A DNA stretch of 64,000 nucleotides from Lineus longissimus (Eukaryota; Nemertea; Pilidiophora; Heteronemertea; Lineidae), in assembly GCF_910592395.1 (NCBI RefSeq), contig NC_088308.1:13347001-13411000 (forward strand), read 5' to 3'. A program made the position numbers and the translations under genes. Shown one piece after another: positions 21,796 through 32,747 of the stretch (the stretch's first letter is position 1; every line of letters starts with the position of its first letter). A model generated the notes under the pieces. The model saw only the letters and a program-made list of their open reading frames with translations, had not been told where the DNA came from and did no database searches.

Positions 21796-22244
21796 TTTTC
21801 ATTCACAAGTTAAGTAACTGAACATCTGCACGTGAAGTTGAGTCTTTTTTCATTTTCGATGAACCCATGAGGACCAATTTCCGTGGATTGCCCTTAGAGA
21901 CCCTGAGCATCGTTGTCTCTCAACAAGCAAGCTAGTATGCCCCTGTCCCCGAGTTGCACGGATAATGCCCTCATACAGTTATGCGAGGAGCCCAGAACCC
22001 TGGTTTGTGGATGTATGCGGTGTCATAGGCCTACCAGTGAAAGCTAGGTTAGCCGATCACGACCAATGTGGAATCGGTCCTTGGTCCTACATACATAAAA
22101 AAATCATAAACTTGCACGTACAGACGATGTCATCATATGCGTGAGGATAGCCTGCTAGCTTCCATTCATTTTTACGCCTCCCCATATCAGGTTTTTAAAC
22201 ATGGCATTTAAATTAACAAAATCAAATGTGTAAGATAAACAAAG

Positions 22245-23556
22245 ATGCGAGACAGCGTTCAAGAAATTTTAGTTGGCCGATTTGGGAGCCCTGGAGGAGA
22301 TCGGGCAAGGAGCCTACGCATTGTGTATTGTACCAAATGTACTAAATATGACACCGCCGTTGTTGTAAAGAAGGTTTATGGTGACACTCTCAATGTGGAA
22401 CGAAACTTTTTAAAAGAATGCCGGCTCCAGAACAATATTAACCACCGAAATGTAACATCATTTCTTGGAATGTGTGAAATGCCGTTCGGCATAATGACTG
22501 AATTTGAATGTTTCGACTTCGATCCGCTTGGCCTTGAAAAATCCGTAAACAATCTTTTTCAGTGGTTGTGTGTGATTGACTCCCTAGAAGATGTCAATTC
22601 CTTGTTGAGTCTATTCCCTCACAAAGGCAGTGATGCCATCAGTGGCCTTGCCTATCTGCATAGTAAAGGTGTCGCCCACCGTGACATCAAGCCGCCAACA
22701 TTCTGATATCTAACCGGCATTACAGTTCAATGGAACCGTCGAGTAAGAAATTCTTGGAGGAATACAAGTTTTGTCTTCTTGTGTGTAAACTAACCGACTT
22801 TGGGGAAAGTTGTTCGGACATCATTCAAACAAACACGGTAACGAACGCTGGAGCAAGATCCAACATTCAAAGGGGGTCATTGCCATTTATGGCTCCAGGA
22901 ATCCAAGTCGAAGAACTCTGCGGGACCCGTGCAACATAAACATCGGGGTGATGGGCATGACTTTGTACGAGCTCCTAAATCCTGGCCAGTCCTACCCATT
23001 TAACCTGGAGTCAAAGGAGGAGAACATGAGAAGCCATGATCTCTACAAGAACCTTGTCGCTTCAAAGCTGAGGGTCGGGCACCGCCTTTCACCAGAATTC
23101 GAATTCTTGCAGAGGACCAACATGGCAAATTCGTATCGGATATACAAACAGTTCACAATGCAAGACTCAGATGCAAGGCCCTGCGCCGAAACACTGAGAC
23201 AACCGCTCCTTATTGTCGACGATGTGAAGTTTATTTCTCTCGGAATAAGCCAATCTACCCAACAAGAGAACCATGACCGCATCATAGCATCAGCACTGAC
23301 CCGTGGAGAAGCCGTGGCACTTGGCACAACCCCTGCAAACGACGGTACAAATGCCTGTTCCTTCTCTGGGACACTCAACCAGAGGCAAATGGAAATGGAG
23401 TATTGGCAGTATTTGGAGAGAGTGGGATGTTGGATCACAATGAAATCGTCAAGAACGTGTGTGGTTGGGTTGTACATCGTGTTGGAGGAGCAGGCAAGGA
23501 CCATAGCCAATCCTTATCGCACAAGGATGGGTAAGTCTTGGTTTTATATCACTTAG
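22245..23556 (+). pseudogene. protein-kinase-like pseudogene in the channel intron
   Basis: Intronless similarity to a Ser/Thr-type protein kinase, broken into several frames. A glycine loop (LEEIGQGAY, about 22289-22318) precedes the catalytic Lys (AVVVKKVYG). Next come HRDIKP (about 22678), which in the next frame continues as ANILISNRHY, LTDFGES (about 22792), GSLPFMAP, where Gly replaces the Glu of APE, and then in another frame MGMTLYELLNPGQSYPF. A long C-terminal region follows to 23556, including TTPANDGTNACSFSG and a WQYLERVGCW segment of unknown role. At least three frameshifts (glycine loop, after HRDIKP, after MAP) make a kinase impossible. Antisense orientation to the host gene and lack of introns suggest a retrocopy or a transposon-carried gene. 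Parent unknown. Confidence 0.75.
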
Positions 23557-23568
23557 GGCCTACACCTG

Positions 23569-23625
23569 ATGGGGGGGGGGGGCGATTGGGGGGGGGGGGG
23601 CGATGGGGGGCAGGGGGCGGTGCCC
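23569..23625. repeat. G-rich simple sequence
   Basis: Three long G runs separated by CGATT/CGAT/CA. It could form a G-quadruplex on the plus strand. The block downstream, to about 23.8 kb, has no gene. Confidence 0.85.
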
Positions 23626-24006
23626 CAAGACAACTCCCAACAACCTTTGCAGGGGAGGGGGCAAATGCCCCCGGGCAAATCTGAAAGTCAGCTTGGGTGA
23701 AAAATGACATAGTGTCCTAAATCCCCCACCCCCACGACAATAGTTTAATCCCATATGCGGATTTATAAGTGTGAGAATTAATAGAATTGAAAATAGTCTG
23801 AGTTTAATCATACTCTTTACTTATTTCTTTGTTTTATTAAGACTAGAGGCCTGGCGGCCTGAATAGCTACGCTGGCGGAATTTAATAGCAAGGAATGAGA
23901 TGAATGACAAGAAAATGTAGCAAGTAGTATATGCGAGTACCAGAATGTAGGTTTATGGTAGATAAGGAAATGTGGACAGACTAAATGGAATCAAGCTGAG
24001 ACAAAT
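23626..24006. other. intron DNA, repeat edge near 23.83 kb
   Basis: Contains 'GACTAGAGGCCTGGCGGCCTGAATAGC' text (23841-23867), similar to the 'AACAAGAGGCCCAAGGGCCTGG' text at 25556-25577. Both look like 5' edges of the hairpin-ended repeat group. No gene seen. Confidence 0.4.
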
Positions 24007-24432
24007 GGGGCCAAATTCATGAAGGGCGTTCAGGTTAACCTTTTCAGTCCCAGGGGTATAGCATGCCCCCTAGCAACACACAGCCACTTCTTATTGCTGG
24101 ATGCAGCCAGGTGTTTCAGGTGCAAATTGATGGATCACTAAATTGATGGCCACAGGACACACTAGTATATTGGTTTATTTTTCAAACAAAAGGCTGCAGC
24201 ACCTGTCAAGATAACACATGTACAAGGCATGGTTGGCGGGATGGCATCTCACTGTGAGCAAATACAATGGAACTTATGCAGGATGCTGTCCCGCCTGGGG
24301 ACTCAAAAGGTTAAAACAGCGTTTAACAACTGAATAGACAGATTCAGGTCCTTCATGTAAATCTTCACAGAATATGAATAGGCCCTATAACTAATCAGGG
24401 AGAAGTTACACACGTCTAATGAATTTGGCCCC
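24007..24432. mobile_element. 426-bp MITE-like element with 14-bp TIRs
   Basis: Begins GGGGCCAAATTCAT (24007-24020) and ends with its exact reverse complement ATGAATTTGGCCCC (24419-24432). The interior has no coding. A target duplication is not certain. The GGGCCAAATTCA-type end recalls Harbinger-like MITEs, but that is only a resemblance. Confidence 0.65.
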
Positions 24433-24499
24433 TAGGGTGGATGACAGTGGTGAAGGTTTTATTTGAACTGCAGTGAATGAAGTAGTTGAGGGGTTCTTT

Positions 24500-24895
24500 T
24501 GTCACATCTGCTCTTCAATACCTTCAGTGCCTTTGCTCCAACTGTGTTTAAGCAGGCCAGCGCAAAACTGCTCTTTCAATAACTTTAGTTTGATGCCATT
24601 AACGCAACTGCCTTCCTCTGACGGTGTTAAAGTTGTTTAGTGAGTCATAAAAGTATATCAGGGTAAACCTACTCTTAAACACTTTTAGTTTGATATCAAA
24701 CACGGATGACACCTTTCGCTGTAACCGTCTCCAAGTAGGTCAGTTGGTAATGAAAATGGGTTAGCACAAACCTACTGTTCATTATCTTTAGTTCGATATC
24801 AAACACGACTACTTTAGTTATATCAGTCTTAAAGTAGGGCAGAAGGTCATAAAAGTAGGTCAGTGCAAATCTCTCCTTTATTACTTTAAGTTTAG
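24500..24895. repeat. minisatellite, ~100-bp period
   Basis: Repeated block 'CTACTCTTAAACACTTTTAG..TTTGATATCAAACACG' recurring at about 24570, 24669, 24771 and 24868 (spacing 97-102 bp), with an earlier diverged unit near 24508. Units also share 'GTAGGTCAG..GGTAATGAAAA'. Confidence 0.75.
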
Positions 24896-24934
24896 ATTAG
24901 ATCATGTGACACTGCCCTATTCCCTCCAATAAGG

Positions 24935-25215
24935 TTACAATGCAGTCTCCAGATTGTGACGTGAGACATGATGCCATCTCTTTCATCACCCGCTTCTCTC
25001 ATATCAATCAGGCTACAATTAAGTCTTACTTGATTGTCACATCAGGGATGATAACGTCTCATACATCATGCTCTTCTCTTATATCGATCAGGCTACAATG
25101 TGGTCACTCACTTGATTGTCACATCACCCTCTTGTCTCATATCATTCAGGCGACAATGCAGTCTCTTACTTGATTGCGACATTATGTATGATGACGTCTC
25201 TTACATCACCATAAC
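24935..25215. repeat. minisatellite, ~76-83-bp period
   Basis: Units start 'ACAATGCAGTCT' or variants at about 24937, 25013, 25096 and 25151 and share 'TTGATTGTCACATCA', 'GATGACGTCTC' and 'CTCATATCAATCAGGC'. Adjacent to the previous array but unrelated in sequence. Confidence 0.75.
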
Positions 25216-27729
25216 CCTTGCCTGACCTCTTCTGAAAAGGTGCTTGACTTTCAGTTGCAAGTTGCGGGAAATTTTCATGTAGAAACAATTTGGTTTCCTG
25301 GTATCAAATGATCAGACGCGGTGCCGTCTTTACACTGGCAGATAAACTAAACATAAAGGACTCCTATTGCGCCGTGGATAATTTATTTTCCGAGGCATTT
25401 CCCTCTCTCTCGACCCAGGGTCGAGCGCGACAGTAAAGGGGTAGGAATTTTAACTCGACCTAAGGTCGAGCATGACACTAGTATAAGCGTTAAAGGTTGC
25501 ATGTTCAAGAGTTTAGGAATATAATCAAGCTTTATTTTTTAATATTATAATAAATAACAAGAGGCCCAAGGGCCTGGCCGCTGGATGACCTAATAACACA
25601 GGACTGAGGATGTAAAGTAGTAAGTATCGGCTTTATACTACTGTTTGAAGGTCAAGAGAACACGTTATACCACTAAAATGTCCAATGCAGAGCTGCCAGC
25701 TGGATGAAAAATGTGATTGAACTAATCATCCATGGTTTGTAACTATTACAGGATGCAACGGAAGATAGTGTCAGAGAGGATGTGACTTCTCCATGGACAA
25801 CTGTAGTATGTCCAGGCTGGGTTGTACATCACAAGGATACAAAATGCTGTTTGTAATTGAGAGCTATCCTGATTTAACAGAGGTCAAATAAATAGAAATG
25901 ACCAGTTTGGGGCTAACCCCACTGCTTTTTTTTTTAATAAGGTAGAGATTACAGGAGTCAACAACATTAATTTTATTGAGAGAAACTGACCTGTCCTGCA
26001 GGTGATTTGAATTTACAAAGGCTCATTTTCCATGACTTTGTGCTCTACTGCATATTCCTAGTGAGTCGATCGGGAACCCATCTATTTTTTATTTAGACCA
26101 GCGATGACGTCATTTCTGGTGATTCCCTATGTGTCCAATGAGCACATTTTAAAGTGTGCCATTTATGTATTTTATCAGCGCTGCCAATTGTCGAACTGAA
26201 TGCCGTAGCTCCGTCAATTTTGAATCAATTTTTATTGGAGTAACATTATTGTGTTGCTTGGAATGTCTACTTTTTACTCATGTAAAAATCATGGTACTAA
26301 AAACTAAAATGCAAACAGATTCATGCCGATTCACTGCACATATTGTGGGAATTCTCCACTTAAAAATAATTCGCGATCAGAACGTGCACTTCTAATATCG
26401 TTTTCACAGAATTGTTGCCAACTAATTTCTGAAAGTAGTCTCTAAAGACCGTTTGACTACCCACTGAAAGGAACTAGTGATAATATCGCCTACTTGACTA
26501 CTTTTTAGCAGAAAATTGGTTACCGTGTTGCAAAATCAATCTTCCATCTTTAGACTGGTCATAGTGGGTATACTGAAATATAGCCTGGTTCCTTGGCCAA
26601 TTCCATGCGCAGAATACAACTGCGCAACTATATGTCATAGCCAGGGCTTTTGAATCGTCAAAAATTCAGTTAAATAAACTAATTCCATTACAAGTAAAAA
26701 TTAAAAATTATCAAAAAATATTCAGCCAGATGTGAAAACAATATTTCCTATTCCTATTTCCTCTGTGGACCGACGTATAAAGGAATGAAGTTTAAACTTC
26801 CCGATGACCTCATTCGCTTAATGTAGGTCGGATCGCGCAGATTTTTGGTTTCTGAGTTCATCTTGGGTTACGCCTAATTTAGCAGCGTCAATGAAGTGCC
26901 TAGGCCTTGCGGTTACAAAATTCCCAAAAGTGACACAGAAGGAAGGACAGACACCATTCCCTCAGTAATATTACCAGCTTTGCTGACTTTGTCAGCTGAG
27001 CTAAAAATTCAGAGATGCCTATTCAATTTCAAGGCTTCTTTATTCACTCAACTTGTACAGTACAGTGAAACAAGACCAAAACGTGAAGGACAAATCAGCT
27101 TAGATACAGCGTCTTCTTTCCCGATCCTGTCAATCTCATGGCTGACTGGTTGATTGGTTTCGTGTCACCAGTTCCACAGCATGCACAGCAACACCACTTT
27201 GCCAGTGGAGACCACCGGCATGACTCGTAGATTATAGACTGCATCATCCTGTAAACATATGAAAAAATAGTACTTTGTAAAAAAACACCATCAAAATAAA
27301 GATATTTATTATCAATATTCCCGATTACGTTACAAAAACAACGAGTGGTCTGATACGAGAAGGCTAATACGCGAAAACCGTGAGAGGATATACAACCCTG
27401 TATGGCTTTCTGTTCATGTTGGTGGTGAGGTAAAACAAAAATGTACAAAAAAAGATCAAAACTTTTGTGAAAAACTAGTGAACTGGGGGGGGGGGGTGAT
27501 AAAATAAAGTTAAATTTGAAAAAGTTCACCCTTCTTTACTAACGTTCACCTTGGTACTAGGTACAGTTTGGACACATGGCTTGCAATGCATACTTTACTT
27601 CCTTGCACATATGTTGCAGTGTATTGCATTCGTTCATGTACTGGTATCGGGTATGTAACTGCAATGTATGGTAAATAATGTAGGCCCAGTTCATGCAGCT
27701 CCTCACGGTTTTCCGTATCAGCATAGAGA
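25216..27729. other. channel intron with small palindromes and a hairpin terminus
   Basis: No gene. Two copies of TCGACC-A-GGTCGA-like palindromes at about 25410-25426 and 25457-25475. A repeat 5' edge AACAAGAGGCCCAAGGGCCTGG lies near 25556. A hairpin terminus GCTGACTTTGTCAGCTGAGC at 26980-26999 is followed by TAAAAA and recurs at 61907-61932. C/G homopolymer near 27484-27496. The remainder is featureless. Confidence 0.5.
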
Positions 27730-28170
27730 CTTAAGATGGATTCATACTCCGACGCACGACCATCGCCAGCGTCGAACGTAGCGTCCTGCGTCGGTCGCCT
27801 ATGCCATCGCACGATTTTGTAGGCGTCGTATCGCGTGACTATGAATGCTCACGCGATTACGACGTAATCAATTCCCATTCCCCGTCTTTCCAGTTTGAAC
27901 TAGGCGCCTTTTAAAATATGCATAGACATGAGTCCTTGGTCCCATGACCAGAAAAGTGATCATTCATTGGTACGACGCCGCGATCGGACGCAGAGAGTTC
28001 AAATTTGTTGAACTCTTTAATATCGCACGCCGACCAATTGCGCGTCCGGACGCCGATGGCCATCGCCGTCGCACGCGAAAGTATGAATCAACACCACGAC
28101 GTCGGCGTCGAGATTTTGATCGTGCGTCGGTCGCCGGCGGTCGTGCGTCGGAGTATGAACTAGGCTTGAG
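27730..28170. mobile_element. CpG-rich MITE with TTCATACTCCGACGCACGAC ends
   Basis: Left TIR TTCATACTCCGACGCACGAC + C at 27741-27761, and the exact reverse complement at 28139-28159. Weaker similarity continues outward to about 27730 and 28170 (CTTAAG.. / ..CTTGAG). The interior has further inverted GAATCATACT-like modules and is unusually CG-rich compared with its surroundings. No coding capacity, and no certain target duplication. Confidence 0.75.
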
Positions 28171-29304
28171 AATGGCAGTTTTATTGTTTGTTAAAAATAC
28201 CTCGCAATTCAAGCAGACTACGTCGTCGCTATTATTTGTGTACTCTGACCAGTGTCACTATCAAAGGTGTACGATATCATTGTTATTTTGACAAGAAACA
28301 TGAGAAAACGTCAACTTCTTGTGAAGCGGTCCACCATATTTGTTCATCTAGCGTTCGGGTTTGTTTTGATTACGTCGATGATGTCATGGGTGTTTATAAA
28401 TACAAAGAGGCTATTCTTATGACAAAGTTTTGTCTGGATTTCAAAGTCATTCTCCTGTAGTTTTATATTTATGTGTAATAGATAATTGTGAAGTATTACG
28501 ATTATTTCATTCTGATGATTGGGAAGAATTTTTGCAACACCGTTTTGTGTATAAAATGTACTAGGCCTACTATGGCAAATTTAACGAGACAGAAAGCCAA
28601 AAACAGTAACACTCTCTATGTAAACAAGCTATGGGAGTCATTCTATACTTTGACTTTTCAAATATCAGTTGTCATGGCCAATTGTATAGCAAATCAAGAG
28701 AAAATACAGAGAAAACTCACCCTGGTTTTCTGTCAAAACGTCTACCGTGAGCGCATGAATCTGGGTTTCTCTACGTGTCTTTTATCGGCAATAATATTAT
28801 CAGTGCAGTGCCCTAGTAAGCGCGCAACGCCTTTAGGTTGGGGAGACCCCCCAAACCCCCTGGTTGGGAACTTGCTATAGTTCCTTCCGCCAATTTTTTT
28901 GTTTTGATAGACAGTTTTCTCCGTGTATCTCTTTAGCAGTAACTCAACTCCATCATCATTAATAGCCGGCAAAGAAATGGAAAATGCCCCCCCCCCCCGA
29001 AAGGTGTCGGGACTAGATTCTAATGTAAAATGCAAGCTCTATTGAACTCACGCAACTGTCGACATGGAGAGCCCCCAGCCCCCCCCCCCGTCCTTCTGAC
29101 ATGTTTTAGCTAGTGCATTGGGAGAAAGGCCCCTCAACCCCCCTATTGGCCTCTCAATAAGTCCTTCTGAGCTGCTTACCCTGGGGCGCTTGAGTGAATG
29201 GAACCTCCAAACCTTCATGATGGTGCAGTCCTTTGACACGTTTAACCCAGAGCGAGGAAGAGGTACTCCTTCGATGGTACCCTAACTGCAACCCTCAACC
29301 ATCA
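28171..29304. other. intron DNA with a dispersed repeat at 29.08-29.23 kb
   Basis: No gene. C homopolymers at about 28988-28998 and 29079-29089. The block 29081-29230 ('TCCTTCTGACATGTTTTAGC..AGTGCATTGGGAG..AACCTCCAAACC') is a copy of the repeat into which the LTR element at 43723 inserted. Confidence 0.6.
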
Positions 29305-30104
29305 TTACAATTCCTTTTCACTGGCATGATATTGGCAAGACTACCAAGAGGTCGTACTGGTGGCTTCCTTGAGACAATTGCTTGTGGTCGTACCTGGGCA
29401 ACCAATTCAAGGGGACAGGGATCATGTTTTTCCCCCACCAACATGTTGCCGAATGGTTAATGCATAACAAATTGGTTGGAAAGGGTTTTTGCAGGCCAAG
29501 AGACTTGAAGACACTTGACTCTCGAGGAACACCAGACTGATGAACAAAGAACCTGAGGAACATAAAACCCTCTTCGTACCTGGGAGCATAAAAGCCTGCT
29601 AGCGAATATTGATTATTCTTTAGAAAAAAACAGAAGATCTGCAAAACCAATGGTACCCCATAAAAACATACATTCCTCCTTAAGGTGTCTTCGGATCCCA
29701 CCACGGCCCGTGTGGAATTCGTTCAAAAGGTGTATTGAAATCTCAAAATAAAACTTTTTTTCTCGAAACGCCTGCCCGTCTTTTGCTTCATTATTTCGGG
29801 ATTATATCCATTTTAAGCATATTTTGGATATTATCACTAAAGTATCAAAAATCAAAACACATATGTCGGGGGGGTAAACCCCCTGAAATTGAAGTGTGAT
29901 TAAAAAACAGTGTGAATATTCATGTGGTTCTCTCTCGGAGCTCAGTATAGTCGAGTTGCTTCATTCGCACGTTTATCTCTTCTGGCGGCCATTTTAAGTC
30001 AAATTTAAGCCATTTGAAACAAATCCATGGACTTGAGAAACATTGTTTACATTGGATACGTCGTATGCACGTTAGCCATAGTAGCGCTTCGCAGAAAAGC
30101 CTTC
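29305..30104. repeat. duplicated block, copy 1 (empty site)
   Basis: About 800 bp shared with 30380-32296, nearly identical over long stretches (for example 29466-29780 and 30530-30830). It contains the uninterrupted site GATTAAAAAACAGTGTG near 29909-29925. It ends at a hairpin GCAGAAAAGCC-TTC-GGCTTTTCTGC (30091-30115 region), a CUUCGG-type loop if transcribed. Confidence 0.85.
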
Positions 30105-30379
30105 GGCTTTTCTGCTGCGCGCTTATTAATAAGAATTAGACAAAATAACCCCTCAAAACGACATGTTGACATTGAGAATCAAAATATAGGGATATACCAC
30201 TTTCTAACTGCTCGTTATGAAAATTGTTGGTTTGGAACTATGTTTTGAAGTGAAGGTATACACTCTATATACATTCGCAAAATGGCCATCACTTTATCAG
30301 CCTCGGCTGCAATGCCTTAGGGCAATGCTTTATGTGTAGCGCGTTCAGTACATTACAGAGACATGTAGGATAGAGGCTG

Positions 30380-32296
30380 TTACCCTTCCTTTTCACTGGC
30401 ATGATATTGGCGAGACTGCCAAGAGTCCTTGAGACAATTGCTTGTGGTTGTACCTGGGAAACCAATTCAAGGGGTCAGGGATCAGGTTTTTTCCCCCACC
30501 AACATGTTGCCGAATGGTTAATGCATAACAAATTGGTTGGAAAGGGTTTTTTGCAGGCCAAAAGACTGGGAGACACTTGACTCTTGAGGAACACCAGACT
30601 GATGAACAAAGAACCTGAGGAACATAAAACCCTCTTCGTACCTGGGAGCATAAAAGCCTGCTAGCGAATATTGATTATTCTTTAGAAAAAAACAGAAGAT
30701 CTGCAAAACCAATGGTACCCCATAAAAACATACATTCCTCCTTAAGGTGTCTTCGGATCCCACCACGGCCCGTGTGGAATTCGTTCAAAAGGTTTATTGA
30801 AATCTCAAAATAATTATTTTTTCTCGAAACGCCTGATCGTCTTTTGCTTCATTAATTTCGGGATTATATCCTTTTCAAGCATCTTTTGGATATTATTTCT
30901 AAAGTCTCAAAAATCAAAACACATATGTCGGGGGGTAAACCCCCCCGAAACCCCCCCCTGAAATTGAAGTTTGATTAAAAAATGGCCAGGGCCATTGTGC
31001 TCACCTCATGTGGAGGAAAGATGGATAAAGAGCATGGTATTGTGTCATGTAGTGTTAGGTTTGATGTAGGTCCAAGCAATTACAATTTCCCCAAAATGGC
31101 CAATTTACAGTACATTCGACCTCTGTGACCTTGAAAAGTAGGTCAAATCAAAGAAGACCCGGGTGACACATTGAATGGTTGTTAGAATTAGATGTACCTA
31201 TGATATAAAATTGGTGCCAATCGGGCAAGTCATTACTAGGAATAATGACATTTTGAAGAATTTAGGATTTGGCCCCCTCCCTGGAGGCCAAACGGCAAAT
31301 CAGATCGCACCAAACTTCGGTACCTGAGATCACCTGACCAAGGGGTACATGTGTACTTAATTTGTGATCAATAGTCATTGCAGTTAAGAAACGTGCCATA
31401 GTTACGGCCGGACGGCGAATTTACGCCATTTGACCTCTGTGACCTTGACAAGAAGGTCAAATTAAAAACCTGTGTGACATATACTGTATGGTGGTTAGAT
31501 GTACCCATGATATCAAATTGGTGGCAATCGGGCAAGAAGTTAAGGAATAATCACATTTTTAACGTTTTTGGATTTTGCCCCCTGGTGGTCAAGTGGTGAA
31601 TCATATTGGACCAAACTTCGGTCCCTGAGATCACCTGACTAAGGGGTAAATGTGTACCAAATTTGGTATCAATAGTCATTGCAGTTTAGAAACGTGCCAT
31701 CGTTACATACTAACGGCCAATTTACACCATTTGACCTCTGTGACCTTGAAAAGGAGGTCAAATCAAAAACCCGGAGGATATATGATGCACCTTTGCTAGA
31801 AGTACCTACCATATTTTTTTCAAAATTTCCCGACTACTATTAAGGGAGATATTGCATATTTTCACTTTTAACGTTTGGCCCCCTGGTGGCCAAACCATGA
31901 AACGAATCGGACCGAAACTTGGTCTCCAAGGTGTCATTCCATAAGGGTACATGTGTACCAAGTTTCAACTCAATAGCTCTAACAGTTACGAAACGTGCCC
32001 TGCTAACGGACGACGGACGACGACGGACGACGACGACGACGACGACGACGAAGACGACGGACGATGGACGCCACGGTATGGGATAAGCTCACCTCTGCTA
32101 AGAGGTGAGCTAAAAACAGTGTGAATATTCATGAGGTTCTCTCTTGGAGCTTAGAATAGTCGAGTTGCTTCATTTGCGCATTTATCTCTTTTGGCGGCCA
32201 TTTTAAGTCAAATTTAAGCAATTTGAATCGAATCCATGGACCTGAGAAACATTGTTTACATTGGATACGTATGCACGTTAACCAGAGTAGCGCTTT
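30380..32296. repeat. duplicated block, copy 2 (carries an insertion)
   Basis: The same sequence as copy 1, interrupted by a 1,129-bp insertion at 30983-32111. The hairpin at its end has lost one arm compared with copy 1 (AGCGC then TTTTCTGCTGCGCGC). Start-to-start distance between copies is about 1.07 kb, so this is a local duplication or two insertions of one family. Confidence 0.85.
30983..32111. mobile_element. 1,129-bp non-coding insertion with ~305-bp units and hairpin end
   Basis: The boundaries come from comparison with copy 1: GATT-A6-TGGCCAGGGCC on the left and GAGGTGAGCT-A5-CAGTGTG on the right, against GATT-A6-CAGTGTG in the empty site. The interior has three tandem units of about 305 bp (TGACCT blocks at 31117, 31429 and 31730), each with AAACGTGCC and GGTACATGTGTACC-type words. 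A GAC/GACGAC tract follows (31987-32063), and a perfect 10-bp stem AGCTCACCTC-TGCTAA-GAGGTGAGCT (32086-32111) closes the 3' end. No coding. Class unknown; non-autonomous. Diverged relatives are at 3.8-4.3, 18.6 and 62.8-63.15 kb. Confidence 0.85.
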
Positions 32297-32747
32297 TCTG
32301 CTGCGCGCTTTTAATCCTATCGAAAAAAAAGTTCAAAATATTGGTATCCTAGCACCATTTCTGGCCCAGCTACAGCAAATTTAGATGAAAATGCAACTAC
32401 TTTGCTGGAACTACTTTCGGCCAGCTCCAGTACAAACCATAAGCTCTGCTGGAAGCAAAATGTGCAAAATGGAAAGTGTGTTCTCAGCACTATACTACTA
32501 TTACTGAAAAATCTGAAAAAAATCTGCTTGAAATTTCACTGATTTTTAGCACCTTTAATTGAGAAAACATCATCTCGCCATTCATTAAAACAAAGAGACC
32601 TGCACCATTTACAGGCCAAAAATATGTACTGATCATTGCAGTGATAATGACTGGGTTTTTTTCCCAATTAGTATGCGAGTGACAGGTCAATGAGGCTGAT
32701 TATGATAAAGATAGCTAGATGTTACCCTATCGAGGCGAATTGTAATG
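32297..32747. other. intron DNA
   Basis: About 450 bp with no recognisable gene or repeat between the duplicated block and the next TIR element. Confidence 0.5.

Noticed and set aside
24500-25215. Evenly spaced repeats as a CRISPR-like array
   Set aside because: Eukaryotic context, units are diverged throughout with no constant repeat/variable spacer pattern; these are minisatellites.
29318-29704. 128-codon minus-strand frame (..EDTLRRNVCFYGVPLVLQ..) kept in both duplicated blocks
   Set aside because: Conservation is due to the recent duplication; no domain, and the second copy is truncated by frameshift.
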